Shown one piece after another: positions 47,611 through 59,284 of a stretch of 64,000 nt of DNA. The position numbers and the translations under genes were made by a program. This DNA comes from Triglochin maritima (taxonomy: Eukaryota > Streptophyta > Magnoliopsida > Alismatales > Juncaginaceae): assembly GCA_963682175.1 (NCBI GenBank), contig OY821772.1, forward strand, positions 14,810,743 through 14,874,742, in the 5' to 3' direction. The notes under the pieces are model-generated. The model had not been told where the DNA came from. It ran no database searches and saw only the letters and a program-made list of their open reading frames with translations. Positions within the stretch are counted from its first letter, which is position 1; each line of letters opens with the position of its first letter.

Positions 47611-49061
47611 AGGCGACGAGAATTTCAAGTTTTTGTGATTTTTTTTTTGTTTTTTGTTTGGATCTTGGTTTTTCGCGATCTAACGTTTTCTCTGTGCTTT
47701 TCAGGAAGTAGTAGAGACGACGCAAAAATCCGGAGGCGATCCAAGGTGAACAAGCGGTGAAAATGCCGCCCCAGAAGTATATTTTGCGGCGGAAACGCCG
47801 CACGGGTTGGACATTATTTCGTGAAATTTCTCTGGAGCGCGACTCATCTCTGGGTGGACTCGTAGAGAACTGGAAATTTTCGAGAGCGGGCGGCGAACCC
47901 GACTGAGCGTGCGTAGGTAACCTTTGTTGCCTTTTCCTCGTAATTTCTATTTTCGGAAAATTTCCCTATTTGGTAGAATTGCATGTGTAGGGCAAACTTC
48001 CATAATTGGCACTAATTCAACTTGTGACCTAAAATTTGGCAAAATTAGAAAGGCCTTAGTGCATGCATCATTTAGAGATTTTCTCGCATTATGCATGCTA
48101 AATTTTGCAAATCAATTCATTGTTGAAGAGTGCTGGAGGCAAGGTACGTGCGCGGTTTTTATCGATTGCATTTAAGCATATAATTTAGTTTGCATACAAC
48201 CTTGCAATTGTCCCCCACTAAAGACCGATGTTTGACTATCTTTGCTAGATTTAAGTTAAACTATCTTAAGGGCAACTCCGTAGGAAAAGATACGGCGGGG
48301 ATTTCATCACCCTTCCGTGGCCCATAAATAACAATCCCAAAGTGTCACCCAAGCCTTAAATTAAAATCAATTAGACATTGACCCCTAAGGATTCAGACTC
48401 AATTAAGGAGAAGATTGGTTTGACTTGCTATGACTTGAAGCTGATCGAATTTAATTTGGTGTCTAGAAAATGTTTTTGTGTTGACGTAAGTCTTCTAAGC
48501 GAAGTGGTTGTCTAATTGGCACCGACTCTGTCGGAAGCGCCCCCACTAGCTATACACGGCCTGGCCAATTTGGTTTGATTAGTGAGGGAGGTGAATCAAG
48601 CGAACCAATTCGACTCAACCAGTTATGAGTCGTCTAGATTTAAGCTACATTAGGTCTAGGATTGTTTGAACCATGCTTGTTTAGGAAACTTCTGACCAAC
48701 CCTCTCATCTATCTTTTAGAATTAAGTTTCCCTTCTCATCTGAGTCTTCTTTCTCTTCTCACATCAATTCTCTAGATTAGGATTCCTTTCTCATCTTCCC
48801 CCCTTCTATTGTTTGTTTCCATTTTTGAAAAAAAAAATTATAAAAAAAATAAAATCAATTGATTCGTGAATTTGAATTTGGAATTTAAATTTGGAATTTG
48901 AATTTGGAATTTAGATTTCGAATTTGAATTCAAAAATTAATTCAAACCGGTGCACTCAGATTTGGGTTCGAGACTTGAGCAATCGACTCTCACGAGTTCA
49001 TCTAGATTCCAGTCTAGAGCTCAACCCCAATCCACCTATTGCACCACCTCACCCGGATCTA
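47611..49061 (+). other. Leader of element B with a repeat of its LTR palindrome
   Basis: GCGGCGGAAACGCCGCAC at 47786-47803 repeats the U3 palindrome of 46757-46776, about 175 bp after the primer site. A GGCGGGGATTTCATCACCC block (48293-48311) is shared with the leader of element A. Positions 48830-48950 are an AT-rich low-complexity stretch of GAATTTG repeats. Confidence 0.7.
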
Positions 49062-50777
49062 ATGGGTGAGAATGTAGTGGACCCACCTGTTGCACCACCT
49101 AGGACTCTGAGGGATTGGTGCTACCCAACGATGGTTGCTCAGCCATCGTGCATCGTTATGCCCACCATACCGGGTCGTGACTTCGAACTAAAGGCACAAT
49201 ACATGAGTATGTTGCTCAAGTTCACCTCTAAGGAAGACCCATATCTCTTCCTTAGAGAATTTGAGGAAATCTGCTCCCTTATGCAATACCAGCATATCTC
49301 TGAGGAGACAGTGCATCTTAAATTCGTGCCTCTAGCACTGAAGGACGATGCTAAGAAATGACTATATAGTCTAGCCGAAAGATCTATTAGGAGTTGGGCC
49401 GAATTTGTTCAAGTGTTCTTAAAGAAATATTTCCCCAACCATAAGACTATTAGGATTAGGAATGAAATTGTTGCTTTCGTTCAATCTGAGAGCGAGCCGT
49501 TCTATTCCTATTTGGAAAGATTTAAGAACATGTTGACCCAATGCCCTTATCATGGAATTCCAAGATGGAAATTGTGCCAAATTATTTATGAGGGATTGAC
49601 ACCTACATCTAGGGTTATGTTAGAATCTTTGAGCCAAGGAAACTTTATGTCCAAAAATGAGAATGATGCTTGGACTTTTCTTGAGGACTTAGCTGATAAT
49701 AGTATGCAATGGGACACGGCTAGGGCACCGACCAACCCGAGTATTGGATCTAGAATAGCAAATCAATCCAGATCATGTGTCTTAGCTGTAGATGCTTCTG
49801 TAGCAGCTGAAGCGAAATTGGCCACCCTTATGCGTAGGATGGAAACTCTAGAGCTTCAAACCCGACCCCTAGTGAATCAAATCTCTTCTGTTTCTTGCTC
49901 TAGGTGTGGTCAAACTGGTCATGTTTTGGAGGAGTGTGCACACATTTCTTCGGACATGGAACAACTTAATGCTGCGTTTAATCGTCCTAGGAACGACCCT
50001 TATTCGTCAACCTATAATCCAGGTTGGCGCGACCATCCCAATTTTTCATGGAGCCAAGGGAATTCAAATCCTGCACCCATGCCCCAGCAAGGCCAACCAC
50101 CTAGACAACAAATGTACTCAAACAACAACAACAATAATAGTGATGTCCGATTAACTGGATTGGAAAACTTAATGAAAACATTTGTTCAAACAACTACTCA
50201 ATCTTTTCAAAAACTAGAAACTCAAGTAAGCCAATTAGCACAAGTTGTAGGTGAAAGAGAAAAAGGAAGATTCCCAAGCCAACCCGAGGTGAACCCAAGA
50301 ATTAACAATCAACATAATCAACATATGCCATATCAACCACTTCAACATATGTCATATCAACCAGCTCAACCATTTAATCCTCAATCATTCAATCCTCAAC
50401 AAATTAGGCCTCCACCTAATGTACCACATAATGCACCACCTCCTAATGTGAACAATAATAACAGACCAGTTCATATGGTTCAAGAAGAAGAGCAAAATCA
50501 ACACATTAATGCTATACTTACATTAAGATCTGGAAAATCTGTTAATAACAATGTCATTCACCCTTTGGTTAATGAACCTAATAATTCTGTCACACCTGAG
50601 CCACCTAATGAGCCACCAATTCAATCTGAGGAACCAATTGAAATTGAACCAACTGAACCTGAAAGAGTATTCATTCCTAAAGCACCATTCCTTAATAGGC
50701 TAGATAAGAATCATACAAATCAAATGGAGAAAATGTTGGAAGTTTTTAAGCAAGTAAAAGTAACATCCCTCTATTAG
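49062..50777 (+). pseudogene. Athila gag: retrotransposon gag domain plus CCHC zinc knuckle
   Basis: The first good ATG is 49062; the open frame extends upstream to 48924. The gag domain follows (YLFLREFEEIC, then WAEFVQVFLKKYFPNHKT, SESEPFYSYLERFKNMLTQC and GLTPTSRVMLE), then the CCHC knuckle CSRCGQTGHVLEEC near 49897 and the STYNPGWRDHPNFSW motif typical of Athila. A long Pro/Gln/Asn-rich stretch and a coiled segment (LENLMKTFVQTTTQSFQKLE) come next. A TGA at 49359-49361 interrupts the frame where relatives have Trp, and near 50755 a one-base shift separates gag from the protease. Gag would form the virus-like particle and bind element RNA. Confidence 0.85.
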
Positions 50778-51268
50778 AAGCTATTCAACAAATTCCACCT
50801 TATGCAAGATTCTTAAATGACTTATGCACCAAGAAAAGGAAAACACAAGTACCAAAAAGAGCCTTCTTAACTGCAAATATAAGCTCTGTGTTAACCCAAC
50901 CCACACAAATCAAATATAAAGACCCTGGTTGTCCAACTATTTCATGTGTAATTGGTAACACTTTAATCAATAGGGCCTTGCTGGATTTGGGTGCTAGTGT
51001 TAATCTGCTTCCTTACTCTGTATATAAAGAATTGGATATAGGAGACCTTAAACAGACTAGGACCACACTCCAATTAGCTGATAAATCTGTTAAGATTCCT
51101 AGAGGCGTGGTTGATGATGTTCTGATCAAAGTGGGTGAATTCATATTTCCTGTGGACTTTGTTGTCTTAGACACGGAGCCTGTTGCTAACCCTAGCAATC
51201 AAATTCCTGTGATCTTAGGAAGACCTTTTTTAGCCACTTCCAATGCCCTAATCAATTGTAGGAATTGA
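50778..51268 (+). pseudogene. Athila aspartic protease region
   Basis: Contains the protease active-site motif LLDLGASVNLLP (near 50981-51015), in which the catalytic Asp-x-Gly is present as DLG, and the flap/C-terminal motif PVILGRPFLAT. The open frame is closed by TGA at 51266-51268, where related proteins read on, so it is a nonsense mutation. The start of this frame is upstream of the gag stop, so in the parent element gag and pol were probably one frame. Confidence 0.82.
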
Positions 51269-53867
51269 TTGATGAAATTGTCATTTGGAAATTTGACTGC
51301 TGAGCTAAATGTTTTTAACTTAGGGAAGCAACCTGGAATTTTCTCTGATGAATCGAGTGAATTGAATTATATTCAGGATTGTAGTGAGGATGATTTGATT
51401 TCGGATTACTTAAATTTCACCCAATTGGATGAAGTTGATTTTCAAAAGAACCTGAGTGGTGAGGCCACAATTTGTGACCAAATCAATCATATAGGTTCAA
51501 ATCAATCTTCACCCAATTGGTCAGCCTTAGGTGGACTTTTAGCCAAACCAAGACCTCAAGCCAAACCCTCACTACAAGAACCACCATCACTAGAGTTGAA
51601 GCCTCTCCCTACTACACTTAAGTATGCCTTTTTATGACCCTCATCCACCCTCCCAGTTATCATAGCATCGGATTTGACCCCCAATCAAGAGAAGGAAAAT
51701 TTTCATGGATGATTTCTCTGTCTTTGGTCCCACTTTTGGCAATTGTTTGAACCATTTGGAATTAGTACTAGTAAGGTGCAAGGAGAAGAACTTGACCTTA
51801 AATTAGGAAAAATGTCATTTCATGGTTAAGCAGGGAATAGTACTTGGTCACATTGTGTCTAAGGATGGCATTCAAGTGGATAAAGCGAAGGTGGATTTGA
51901 TTAAGCATCTCCCTCCACCAACAAATGTCAAAGAGATTCGTTCATTTTTAGGGCATGCCGGATTCTATCGAAGGTTTATCAAGGACTTTAGTAAGGTGGC
52001 TAGACCATTGACTGAATTATTAGCGAAAGACTCTAAGTTTGAATTTTCTGATAAATGTTTGGAGTCCTTTAACCACCTTACAAGGGAATTGACGTCGGCA
52101 CCCATTATTCATTCACCCGATTGGACCCAACCCTTTGAGATAATGTGTGATGCATCGGATTACGCCGTAGGAGCAGTGTTGGGTCAGAAAATTGAAAAGA
52201 AACCTCACGTGATATATTATGCTAGTAAAACATTGAATGATGCCCAATTGAACTATACGGTAACCGAGAAAGAATTTCTAGCAGTCATTTTTGCCTTGGA
52301 AAAATTTCGACAATATTTGATAGGCACACATGTGATTACTTACACAGATCATGCGGCAATAAGACATTTAGTGAACAAAAAGGATGCCAAGCCGCGTTTA
52401 TTGCGTTGGATCTTACTACTGCAAGAATTTGATGTCGAAATCCGTGATAAAAAGGGTTGTGAAAATGTAGTCGCCGATCACTTGTCTAGAATTCCTCTTA
52501 TCCCAGTGAATAACACACCAGTGAATGAGAACTTTCCGGATGAACATATTATGGCTGTGTCTGGTGAACCATGGTTCGCCGATATAGTCAATTTCTTAGT
52601 AACCGGTGTGACCCCGACTGAATGGTCTAAGAACGATCAAGCCAAATTTAGGTCCCTAGTGAAGAATTTTTATTGGGATGACCCATATCTTTTCAAGTAT
52701 TGTTCGGATCAAATCATTAGGAGATGTGTTCCTGAGGAGGAATTTGCAAGTGTTCTATCTTTTTGTCATGACCAAGCATGTGGAGGACATTTTGGAGCTA
52801 AGAAAACCACGGCCAAAGTTTTACAGTGTGGATTTTATTGCCCCACCCTATTTAAGGATGCATTTGCATTTTGTAATTCTTGCTCTAGATGTCAAATGCT
52901 AGGAAAAGTCTCTCGTAGAGACATGATGCCTCTGCACCCTATTCTCATAGTTGATATCTTCGATGTTTGGGGCATCGATTTTATGGGCCCGTTTCCAATG
53001 TCTTTTGGGAAGGAGTATATCTTGCTAGCTGTGGACTACGTGTCCAAGTGGGTTGAGGCTATCCCCACAAAATCCAATGATAACAAAGTTGTTGTAAAAT
53101 TTCTGAAGGAGAATATTTTCCCCCGATTCGGTACTCCACGTACCATTATCAGTGACCGGGGTACTCATTTTTGTAATAGATCATTTGAAGCTTTGATGAG
53201 AAAATATTCCATAACTCATAAGTTAGCTACCGCGTATCACCCTCAAACAAGTGGACAAGTTGAGGTTTCCAATAGACAAATCAAGCAAATTCTGGAAAAG
53301 ACGGTTAATGCCTCACGTAAGGATTGGTCTGTAAGAATTAATGATGCGTTGTGGGCCTATCGGACCGCTTTCAAGACCAATTTAGGAATGTCCCCTTACC
53401 GGTTAGTCTATGGAAAAACGTGCCACTTACCGGTCGAATTGGAGCATAGAGCCCTTTGGGCTATTAAGCAACTGAATATGGATTTAGAGGCAGCCGGTAA
53501 TGCTCGAAAATTGGATTTAGTGGAGCTTGAGGAAATAAGAAATGAGGCTTATGAGAATGCTAAAATTTATAAGGAAAAGACCAAGGTTTTTCATGATAAA
53601 TCCATCGTTACGAAATCTTTTTCTCCTGGACAGTTGGTCCTTCTCTATAACTCCCGCCTTCATCTCTTTTCCGGCAAACTCAAGAGTCGTTGGACCGGCC
53701 CTTTCATGATCAAAACCGTTTTCCCTCACGGAACGGTCAAGATCAGTAATCCGGAGAACGGTGAAAACTTTAAAGTTAACGGGCATCGATTGAAGCCCTA
53801 CTTAAATCGTCCCTCCAATGTTGCAGAGGAAGTCGTGTTTTTACACACAATTCCACATTTTGATTAA
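51269..53867 (+). pseudogene. Athila pol: reverse transcriptase remnant, RNase H and integrase
   Basis: Positions 51269-51637 are the linker after the protease. A short scrap of the reverse transcriptase start (51640-51695) is followed abruptly by the catalytic box Phe-Met-Asp-Asp-Phe at 51702-51716, so most of the fingers and palm are deleted. A TAG at 51804-51806 replaces a Trp codon. From 51822 the frame is open for 681 residues: the end of reverse transcriptase ([12 protein letters not shown]), RNase H ([28 protein letters not shown]), the integrase HHCC finger (about 52765-52910), and the DDE core with [19 protein letters not shown] and SGQVEVSNR. Integrase and RNase H look intact, whereas polymerase activity is impossible in this copy. 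Confidence 0.9.
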
Positions 53868-54002
53868 GTTTTAGTTTATTCTCAAAAAAAGAAAAGAAAA
53901 AAAGAGAGAGAGTTGGTACATGACTTATTTTGGAGAACGGTGGAAGTACATGACTTATTTTTCTAAATCTAACGTATACCACTTTAGCAACATTCTATCA
54001 CC

Positions 54003-54854
54003 ATGGTGTTTCCCGAGAAGAACTTCCACCCGTTGCTTGTTAGTGATCAATATGGCACCCACTTTTACGACGAAATCATAGCACGGAGTTGGAGCTACTT
54101 GGTCCATAATAACAATGATGTTTACTGCCCTAGCTTAGTGGAGGAGTTCTATAGCAGTATCACTAACATAGACCTGGACAATGGGTACACTTTACTGAAT
54201 TGGAGAAACAAAGTCTGGGCGATTGACCTCCACATCATCTCCAACTTGACTGACATACCACAAGGGGCCTCCACTTTGCCATCCGAGGAACTCAGTTTCT
54301 ATCGGTCACTCATGGGACCAGATTGTGTGCTTAGCCGTGATCGGGGTATCAAGGGAACATATATGTACCGGAATATCTTTACAGCATGTAGGTGGGCATG
54401 CCAAAACGTCACGAGTAATACCCACAACACTTCTTTTTGCACCGTTGAGATGGGCATCGTTCACTCCCTGATGACCCGTGATCGCACTTACTGTATGTGC
54501 CGACGACTTCTGACCACCATTGGAGAAGGCCACCAACGCAGCTCCCAACCTCTGTCATGCCTTGTCACCTATGAGTCTTTCTAGGTGTACGAAGCCGACA
54601 TGCTCCCTTGTACGGTGGAACGAGAGACATCCTCCTATCGTGACACTATAGCGGACCTGTGGACACCTCCAGAAATGGAGGATGCTATGCAATCAAGTGA
54701 GTCGTCTGAATACTCCGCAACATTCTGGGCTCAGTCAACCCCAGAAAACTCTGACGAGCATAGGTCCCGAATGTGGGGCGGGATGAAGCGCCTCAATAGC
54801 AAACTGAACAAAGCACTCTCCGACCGTGGAGAGTCGTCATCCCGAAGGCGGTAA
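54003..54854 (+). pseudogene. Third ORF of element B (plant transposon protein domain)
   Basis: The ATG at 54003 opens a frame that runs to 54854 with one TAG at 54582-54584. It contains SLVEEFYSSITN, a WRNKVWAIDLHIISNL block and a RWACQNVTSN stretch. The layout (EEFY, then a short conserved block ending in a leucine-rich helix) is like the domain annotated as putative plant transposon protein in Athila relatives. No signal peptide or membrane segment is visible, so it is not env-like. The Ser/Arg-rich tail ends SSSRRR. The function is unknown. Confidence 0.6.
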
Positions 54855-55903
54855 CTTTATTATTTCTTGCATTTCCTATATTATTTAATTTTGCATACAT
54901 TGGGGACAATGCATGGAATAGGTGTAGGGGGTGACTAGTTATCTACCTATCTGTTTTATTTTTATTTCAAAAAAAAATAAAATTCAATGCTCCATGACAT
55001 AGCTTAAGATTGAACTGCTAAAACCCGTGTACAAATTGCATTGAGTTTTTGTTCCTTATTATATAGTTCTGCTTGTAGAAACTATGACATAAATATAAGT
55101 TCCAAAGAAATAACCCATTACCCTTTAAGACATGTATGCACTAAATTGGATGAATCAAATCTTTGAAGTGGTTGATAAAAAGCAGAGGTTGAGGAAAATA
55201 TACCGGGAAGTATGGACTTCTGATAACAATTAAGCCTTGAGGAAAATAAAAGGGGAATAAAAGTAAGGAAAACACATCTTGCAAAATGATTACAAAAGTC
55301 CAAGCCTTCGAGTCACTGGTCCATAGGGGTATCTTGAAACCCCGTAACTTGAGTCTGCCAGCTCGGGATTATCGACCAAACTCGCTACACGAATGCAAAA
55401 GGGTAAATGTGTCAAATAAGCAAATATGTTGAATCACAGGGAGTTATTACTCAAGGCCCAAAGTTAGAAGAATGATCCATGCCATGGTTGATCCAAATGA
55501 TACTTCACAACCAGAGGAGGCGTGCAAAATAATTTAAGTGATAACATGTGTAGAAGGGTTAGTGGTGTGAATGTTGGAGGAACAAAGACCAAGTCAGAAT
55601 TTTTATGAGTTAGATTTATATAATGAGCATGCAAGAATTCTAAGTGAGATGTATAAGGTTGAGGTGGAGATATTGAGAGTTATTAATGAAATATTGAATT
55701 AAGACTTCGTGGGTGTGTCAACTGAAAACCCTCACGAGACAAAACTCGTCCTCTAAGGCAACTTAGGGGTTTAAAGGCTTGTTGCACATGCTAAGTGCAA
55801 CCGTGATTCCTACGAAAGTGAGTTAGGATTTCCTTGCTTTCATACTTATATTTTTCATGTTTTGTTTTGCTCGAGACTAGCAAAATCTAGGTGTAGGGGT
55901 ATT
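54855..55903 (+). other. 3' untranslated region and polypurine tract of element B
   Basis: No frame of note. An ATTGGGGACAATGCATGGAAT block (54899-54919) echoes the GAGGACAATACATGAAGTAG block of element A (8545-8565). The final 200 bp (55700-55903), with TTGCACATGCTAAGTGCAACC, GATTCCTACGAAAGTGAG and TTGCTCGAGACTAGCAAAA, are shared with elements A, 1 and D. The tract before the LTR is GGTGTAGGGGTATT. Confidence 0.7.
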
Positions 55904-57162
55904 TGATGCATTGCATACATTGCATCATATGTCTTTCATTTAGATTATTTTTATATAAATAAATGCTACTAAGGTATTGTTTTGTGCAATTGTGCAGAAT
56001 TCAGGAGTTACAATGCAATTTACCAATATTCGAGCTAAAACGCGTGCAATGGACTCAGATGGATCACAAAGACCAATTAGCTAGAGATTCAAGCTCAAGT
56101 TGAAGTCCAATCAATTCCATAAAAAGCCATGGACCTGATCGCAAATTAGAAGGACTAAAAAGTTATTTTGGAGAAGTATTCAAGAAGAAATTAAATTCAG
56201 ATCTCCAAAGATATGCAATAACCAATTCAGACGCGTGGAGGCCATCTAGAACATACCAAAAACACACCCGCAAAAGCACAAATCAATCTGAGCCATCCAT
56301 GCGGCGATTCCGCCGCATCTGACGGTCAATGTGCGGCGGAAACGCCGCACGGTGTGCAATCCGTGCCCCCGGATTTCGTCCAGTCGTGTCATAGCACGTG
56401 TCCTTCCTTATTCATACTTAGGGTTCCTTGTATCGGCTATAAATAGCCCCGAAATTATGTTGTGAGGGGAACTTTTTTGTATTCCATTTTATAGCAATAA
56501 AATTCTGCCCATTTATTTCTCCCTTGTCTTTCTTTCGTAAGCTTAGTTTTAGATTAATATTTCATGTTCTTAATTCCAGTAGAGTAATTTAGTTGTTCTT
56601 TATTCTTCTCTTAGAATAATTTGTTGCATGCTTAGAATAATTGCATTTGTTTTCGTAGATCGTAGTTTAGTATAATATTTCTTTTTTTTCGTAGTCTCTC
56701 GATGATCTCCATGACCCCTTCTCCTCATCTTCTCCCCATGGGTTTCTAAAACCCACCAAAGGGTGGGGGTGACGGATTTAGGGTTAGAGAAGAGAGATTG
56801 TTTTTATTTTAATTTCTTGTTAGTGTTTTGATCATATGAGTTTTTGTTAAATCAATTATCATATGATGCTTAATATCACACTTGATTTATAGTTATTTTC
56901 GTGATCCCTAATCTAACTCGAAGATTCATAACTCCCACCCGCTGGACTCTCATCCATATTCGTTTTCTTTTTAGTTTTTGTTGATTTTAAAAAAATTGAA
57001 AATCAAAACAAAAAAATCCCTAATCAACCTTATTTCTTTCTCTTTCATTACTTAATCAAAAATCACAAAAATAACAAAGTTTTCTCCCTCCTTGTGTTCG
57101 ACCCGTACTTGCCACGTCTTCATCAACACCGTGCACTTGCGGTATAAATAAAAATCTCACCA
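55904..57162 (+). repeat. 3' LTR of element B
   Basis: Near-identical to 46330-47587, starting TGATGCATTGCATACATTGC and ending AAATCTCACCA. Most differences from the 5' LTR cluster in the first 270 bp. The two GC-rich palindromes are conserved at 56301-56350, while surrounding bases differ slightly. Confidence 0.93.
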
Positions 57163-58105
57163 TTTAGGCTATTTTTGGTATTTGTTTAGTCCCACATCGG
57201 GGGATTGTCCCGGATTGCCTTTTTCTATGGCTATAAATAGAACTCTTCACCTTCTATTGTAATCACTTCACATTTTTGAGTGGCTATTCTTCCTACTGAA
57301 GTGAGGCCTTGAAGCACACACTAAAGTAGGAGGATGCTACTTGAATTATGAGTCATTTTAATAAAGGTTTCTTTATCATGTTGTTTGTTTCATGTTGCTT
57401 GTTTTACTTTGTTTAATTTCATTTCATCAGTTTTAGTAGCTTAGTTAATATGCTTTCCTTGCTTAGTTTAATAATTAGTCTAATGTGTACTGAGTAGTTC
57501 CATCCCCTTTGGGGGGTGGAGTTGATGTTCATACATGCATTAGAGATCAGAATGAATGCTTTATTTTTGATGTGTTGATAAAACATGAATGTATGCTTGC
57601 TTGTTTCGGATAGAATTTATAACTTGATGAGTTTTGCCAAAATGATTAGACACCTCTCATGCTTGTTTAGGTTATGAAATAAACAACTTGTATATGTAAA
57701 TGTTAATCAACTAGGTTGGTGAATGGATTGATAGGTTTTGCCATAACACTTAGACACTTCCTACGCATGATAACACCACCTTCATTTGTGCGTAAAGAAT
57801 GTGTTCAACACCCACCTCTTTGCATGTGTGCACTCACTCCACCCCTTAGGGGTTTTCCCATTCCTGAATTCCAGCATTCTTATTTCGTTCTTAGCTTAGT
57901 TGGTATTTCATCGTTTGTTTCTTTCTTTCGCATTTCGTACTTCTTAGTGTAGTGTATCGTAGAGTAGCATAATCAACTCTCTTCTCCTATTTTTGCCACT
58001 TGATTTCGTGCAAACGAGAGGCTACTCACCTCCCTGTGGATGACCCGTATTTGCCACTGCTTCAACGCGACCGTGCACTTGTGGTTTAAATTAAAACGGT
58101 CAACA

Positions 58106-58510
58106 ATGCTCCAACGTACCGTCCTTCGAAGGACAGTTTTGTCCCTCCAAGGACACGTATGCGTGCTCCACAAGACTGTCCTGCGACGGACACCCGTGTT
58201 CCTCGAAGGACACATAATGAGTGTTACAAGGGACACACGTGTCCTTCGAAGTGCACTCGTGTGCCTCCAAGCACACCTATGCGTGCTCCAAATGACTGTC
58301 CTTAAAGGACAAACTTGTCCCTCGAAGGACAATCATGTGTGATCCAAACGAATGTGTCCTTCTAAGGCCACCTGCATCCCTCAAAGGACACTTATGCACG
58401 ATCCAAACGACAATGTCCTTCAAGAGACACTGGTGCTCCTGAAAGGGCACATATGTGACTTTCTCCTTAAGAGGACAAACATGTCCTTCAAGGACACATT
58501 CGATCTTAAG
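58106..58510. repeat. GTCCTTCGAAGGAC-type array, right half
   Basis: About a dozen units (CCTTCGAAGGACA, CCCTCGAAGGACAC, GTGTCC) with ATGCGTGCTCC spacers, continuing the array interrupted at 45907. The long frames on both strands here come from the repeats. Confidence 0.72.
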
Positions 58511-59284
58511 ACGCCCATAGCAATTGCATACCAAATTAAACATCCACATTCATTGGAACATACAAACTATATACATGATTAACCACATAATTCAACTTGA
58601 GATTAACAATTTGAAATATAAGGGCTTGCAACCACACGTCCAAGTTCAAACACAAACTATCAATCAAAAAACAAACTCATATTTTTCCAAATTAACACAA
58701 CCAGAAAACGACAAACCTAACCCTTTAATTTCTACATGAATCACCTAACAAGCATCCCAAGCAAAACAAAGATGACAACACTCAACATTATATACATCTT
58801 GGCCATGAGTATTTTCCACTCCTGAAGAAACCCTTGTGGCCACAAACATTATCTCTCATCTCGAGCAGTAGCCAATTGTTCTTGGAAATGTAGTCATGCA
58901 ATTCCTCCACCCCCTTTCCAGACAATTGTACCTTTCCAACATCATCTCATGAAATCTCTCAACATACGGACCCAAATCTTGGTTGGTGTTGTTGGTGGTG
59001 GAGCTGGAAACCAAATCAAAGAAATCAATGTTGTTGTCAAACAACATCTCCACCATCAGTCGACTGAGTAGGAGCTTGAAGATGGAGGGGAGGATTGGGT
59101 CTGGATTGGGTGGAGTTTGGGCAAGTAGGATTAAGGTTTTATAACCCTCTGACGCAAAATGGGGTAAAATTAGTCTGGGGTAGGAAAGATTAGTCTGTGG
59201 CGGGATCAAGTACTAACAAACAGAAGCCACATACACACGTGAGACTCTTCACCTTCAAAGAATATACCTATCCTTAAAACACAC
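58511..59284. other. Stretch with an unrecognised minus-strand frame
   Basis: A 117-codon minus-strand frame (58856-59209) reads through a Pro/Leu-rich start and a Tyr-Val-Glu-Arg-Phe-His-Glu-Met segment. I recognise no family and see no promoter, so I do not call it a gene. Confidence 0.25.

Larger units (their letters stand above)
46330..57162 (+). mobile_element. Nearly complete Athila-type Ty3/Gypsy element (element B)
   Basis: 10,833 bp with two LTRs (1,258 and 1,259 bp), flanked by the perfect duplication TTTAG (46325-46329, 57163-57167). The order is LTR, tRNA-Asp primer site, leader, gag, protease, reverse transcriptase remnant, RNase H, integrase, third ORF, 3' untranslated part, LTR. 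By eye the LTRs differ at about 2-3% of positions, so it is young; it must be younger than LTR C, in which it sits. In-frame stops and a large deletion in reverse transcriptase make this copy defective. Confidence 0.93.
45908..58105 (+). repeat. Athila-type solo LTR (LTR C), itself split by element B
   Basis: The two parts are 45908-46329 (start TGATTGACATC) and 57168-58105 (end GGTCAACA), together about 1.36 kb. They are flanked by GTGCT (45903-45907) and ATGCT (58106-58110), a 5-bp duplication with one mismatch. The left part holds GACCGCCAATGGGCGGTC (46256-46273); the right part holds the TATA box (GGCTATAAATAG, near 57228) and the family end block near 58038. It was inserted in the palindrome array. 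Confidence 0.85.

Noticed and set aside
58040..58549. Long frames on both strands
   Set aside because: They are generated by the palindromic GGACAC array, which stays open in several frames.
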